Of a stretch of DNA of 64,000 nt, positions 62,723 through 64,000 are shown piece after piece. The position numbers and the translations under genes are program-made. The notes under the pieces were generated by a model that saw only the letters and a program-made list of their open reading frames with translations, had not been told where the DNA came from and made no database searches. The DNA is taken from positions 496,001 through 560,000 of the forward strand of contig CAWBGB010000012.1 in NCBI GenBank assembly GCA_963788285.1, given 5' to 3'. This stretch comes from Alicyclobacillus_A sp963788285. Its GTDB lineage: Bacteria > Bacillota > Bacilli > Alicyclobacillales > Alicyclobacillaceae. Position 1 is the first letter of the stretch; every line of letters starts with the position of its first letter.

Positions 62723-63982
62723 ATGGTGCATGCAGTGGTTGGCGCACAGTTTGGCGACGAGGGCAAAGGAAAGATGGTTGATTACTTCGCCGTCGAGGCG
62801 GATATGGTCATCCGTTACCAAGGCGGTGGGAACGCCGGACATACCATCGTCAACGAATTCGGCAAGTTCGCTCTACATCTTGTCCCTTCCGGGATCTTCA
62901 ACCCATCGACGGTGTGTGTTCTCGGCACTGGTGTTGTGATTCACCCGGCAAATTTGGTGAAAGAGCTCAAGACGCTGCAGGACGCTGGCATCGCCATCGA
63001 CAATCTGGTGATCTCCGAACGCGCCCATATGGTGCTGCCCTATCATATCTGGCAAGACCAGTACGAAGAGCAAACCCGGTCTAAGAAAGTCGGGACCACC
63101 TTACAAGGCATCGGTCCTGCCTACCAAGACAAGACCGGTCGCTTCGGACTGCAAATTGGTGAAATGAAAGATCTGGAACGGTTCCGCGAGCGTCTGAAAA
63201 ACGCGTTTGACCTCAAGTTGCGGCGGATGCCCGGGATGGAGGAGGTCAGCGGATCGTTTGAGGAGATGTGGAATGAATTGATGGCGGCGCGCGAAGTGCT
63301 ACTGCCGTACATCAAGGATACGATACCGTTGCTACGTGACGCCGTACAGGCTGGCAAACACGTACTCCTCGAAGGCCAACTCGGCGTTATGCGCGATCTA
63401 GACTGGGGCGTCTACCCGTTTGTCACTTCCTCCAACCCGATTTCCGGAGCCACGTCCGCAGGCGCTGGCATTCCGCCAACGGCAATCAAGCGCGTGACGG
63501 GCATCACGAAAGCGTACACCACCGCGGTGGGCGAGGGGCCGTTCCCGACCATGCTCACCAACGAAATCGGCGACTATCTGCAGGAGAAAGGCCACGAATA
63601 CGGAGCAACCACGGGCCGCAAGCGTACGTGCGGTTGGTTAGATATTCCGACGCTGAAATACGGGGCGTGGCTCAACGGATACACCGAACTGGCGCTCATG
63701 AAGCTGGACGTCTTGAGCGGGCTCAAGGAAGTGGCCGTTTGCACGGGCTACGAATTGGACGGCGCCGTGCACCACATGCCACTGCTCGCGCACGAGATGG
63801 AACGAGTGAAGCCCGTGTACGAAACCTTGCCCGGTTGGGACGAAGACCTGTCGGATATTACGTCGTACGATGCACTGCCGGCAAACGCGCAGGCATTTAT
63901 CACCTACGTGGAAAAAGCGGTCGGTGTGCCCGTCAAGTACGTGTCGGTGGGGCCAGAGCGGAAGCAAACGATTGTGCGATAA
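62723..63982 (+). CDS. purA: Adenylosuccinate synthetase
   Basis: 419 residues. The N-terminus VGAQFGDEGKGKMVDYF binds GTP and IMP; GGGNAGHTI, the LLEGQLGVMRDLDWGVYPFVTSSNP loop and GATTGRKRTCGWLD are invariant blocks. It joins aspartate to IMP in AMP synthesis. The ATG at 62723 has GAGGAGGG 8 bases upstream; an earlier ATG at 62699 is not needed. Nothing follows before the window end 18 bases on. Confidence 0.97.
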   Translation: MVHAVVGAQFGDEGKGKMVDYFAVEADMVIRYQGGGNAGHTIVNEFGKFALHLVPSGIFNPSTVCVLGTGVVIHPANLVKELKTLQDAGIAIDNLVISERAHMVLPYHIWQDQYEEQTRSKKVGTTLQGIGPAYQDKTGRFGLQIGEMKDLERFRERLKNAFDLKLRRMPGMEEVSGSFEEMWNELMAAREVLLPYIKDTIPLLRDAVQAGKHVLLEGQLGVMRDLDWGVYPFVTSSNPISGATSAGAGIPPTAIKRVTGITKAYTTAVGEGPFPTMLTNEIGDYLQEKGHEYGATTGRKRTCGWLDIPTLKYGAWLNGYTELALMKLDVLSGLKEVAVCTGYELDGAVHHMPLLAHEMERVKPVYETLPGWDEDLSDITSYDALPANAQAFITYVEKAVGVPVKYVSVGPERKQTIVR

Positions 63983-64000
63983 GTGGATCTGCGGCAGAGA

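Overview
The window reads as a chromosomal segment of an endospore-forming Bacillales bacterium. Two alpha/beta-type small acid-soluble spore proteins, a LysM-GH18 germination-type enzyme, a YjcZ-like small protein, a YitD/ComA-type phosphosulfolactate synthase, the LipL amidotransferase, YtxJ (bacillithiol-linked), a T-box leader, a guanine riboswitch and a c-di-AMP riboswitch all point there. The gene set and moderately GC-rich sequence fit the Alicyclobacillaceae; that family assignment is inference. Most genes lie on the minus strand. No phage block, CRISPR array or rRNA was seen.

Layout. 1-3.9 kb: a frameshifted DinB-like gene, a DeoR regulator-HAD phosphatase-broken MFS set, and a LysE exporter whose 5' end is split at a run of nine A/T pairs. 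3.9-6.0 kb: a decayed island with an IS256-family transposase remnant and the C-terminal end of a tyrosine recombinase, lying next to four tRNA genes (Cys, Gly, Phe, Ala; 6.1-6.6 kb). 6.7-17 kb: PepSY protein, speD with a long folded leader, an envelope/glycosylation operon (small protein, glycosyltransferase, epimerase, rhomboid), htpX, a MacAB-like ABC export operon and small envelope genes. 17-19.4 kb: duplicated spore protein genes and citrate synthase. 19.5-21.9 kb: a LiaFSR-like three-component system in which all three genes are broken. 22-34 kb: tpx, phosphosulfolactate synthase, folC, a cation-efflux gene, an FAD protein, a radical SAM protein, a methionine aminopeptidase fused to a GNAT acetyltransferase facing a peptide deformylase with a C-terminal extension, and a UbiB-type kinase. 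34-41.5 kb: xpt-pbuX behind a guanine riboswitch, proC behind a proline T-box, a HAD phosphatase and a LysM-GH18 protein. 42-52 kb: membrane proteins, a cupredoxin, a heterodimeric ABC exporter, pgi, an NhaC-type antiporter. 52-60 kb: HAD, purine/pyrimidine permease, YtxJ, MFS, LipL, class II aldolase, and a LysM-NlpC/P60 hydrolase under a c-di-AMP riboswitch. 60-64 kb: a decayed GT-C glycosyltransferase, a LysR regulator and purA.

Functional links. def and the map-GNAT fusion share one divergent promoter region and could act in succession on nascent N-termini (deformylation, Met removal, possibly acetylation). Purine metabolism is represented by xpt-pbuX, a second NCS2 permease and purA. Envelope remodelling recurs (HtpX, rhomboid, LysM-GH18, LysM-NlpC/P60, decayed LiaFSR).

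A striking feature is the number of interrupted genes, often at short homopolymers, among otherwise intact housekeeping genes. Several have multiple lesions and look like real pseudogenes; single homopolymer lesions could also be sequencing errors.
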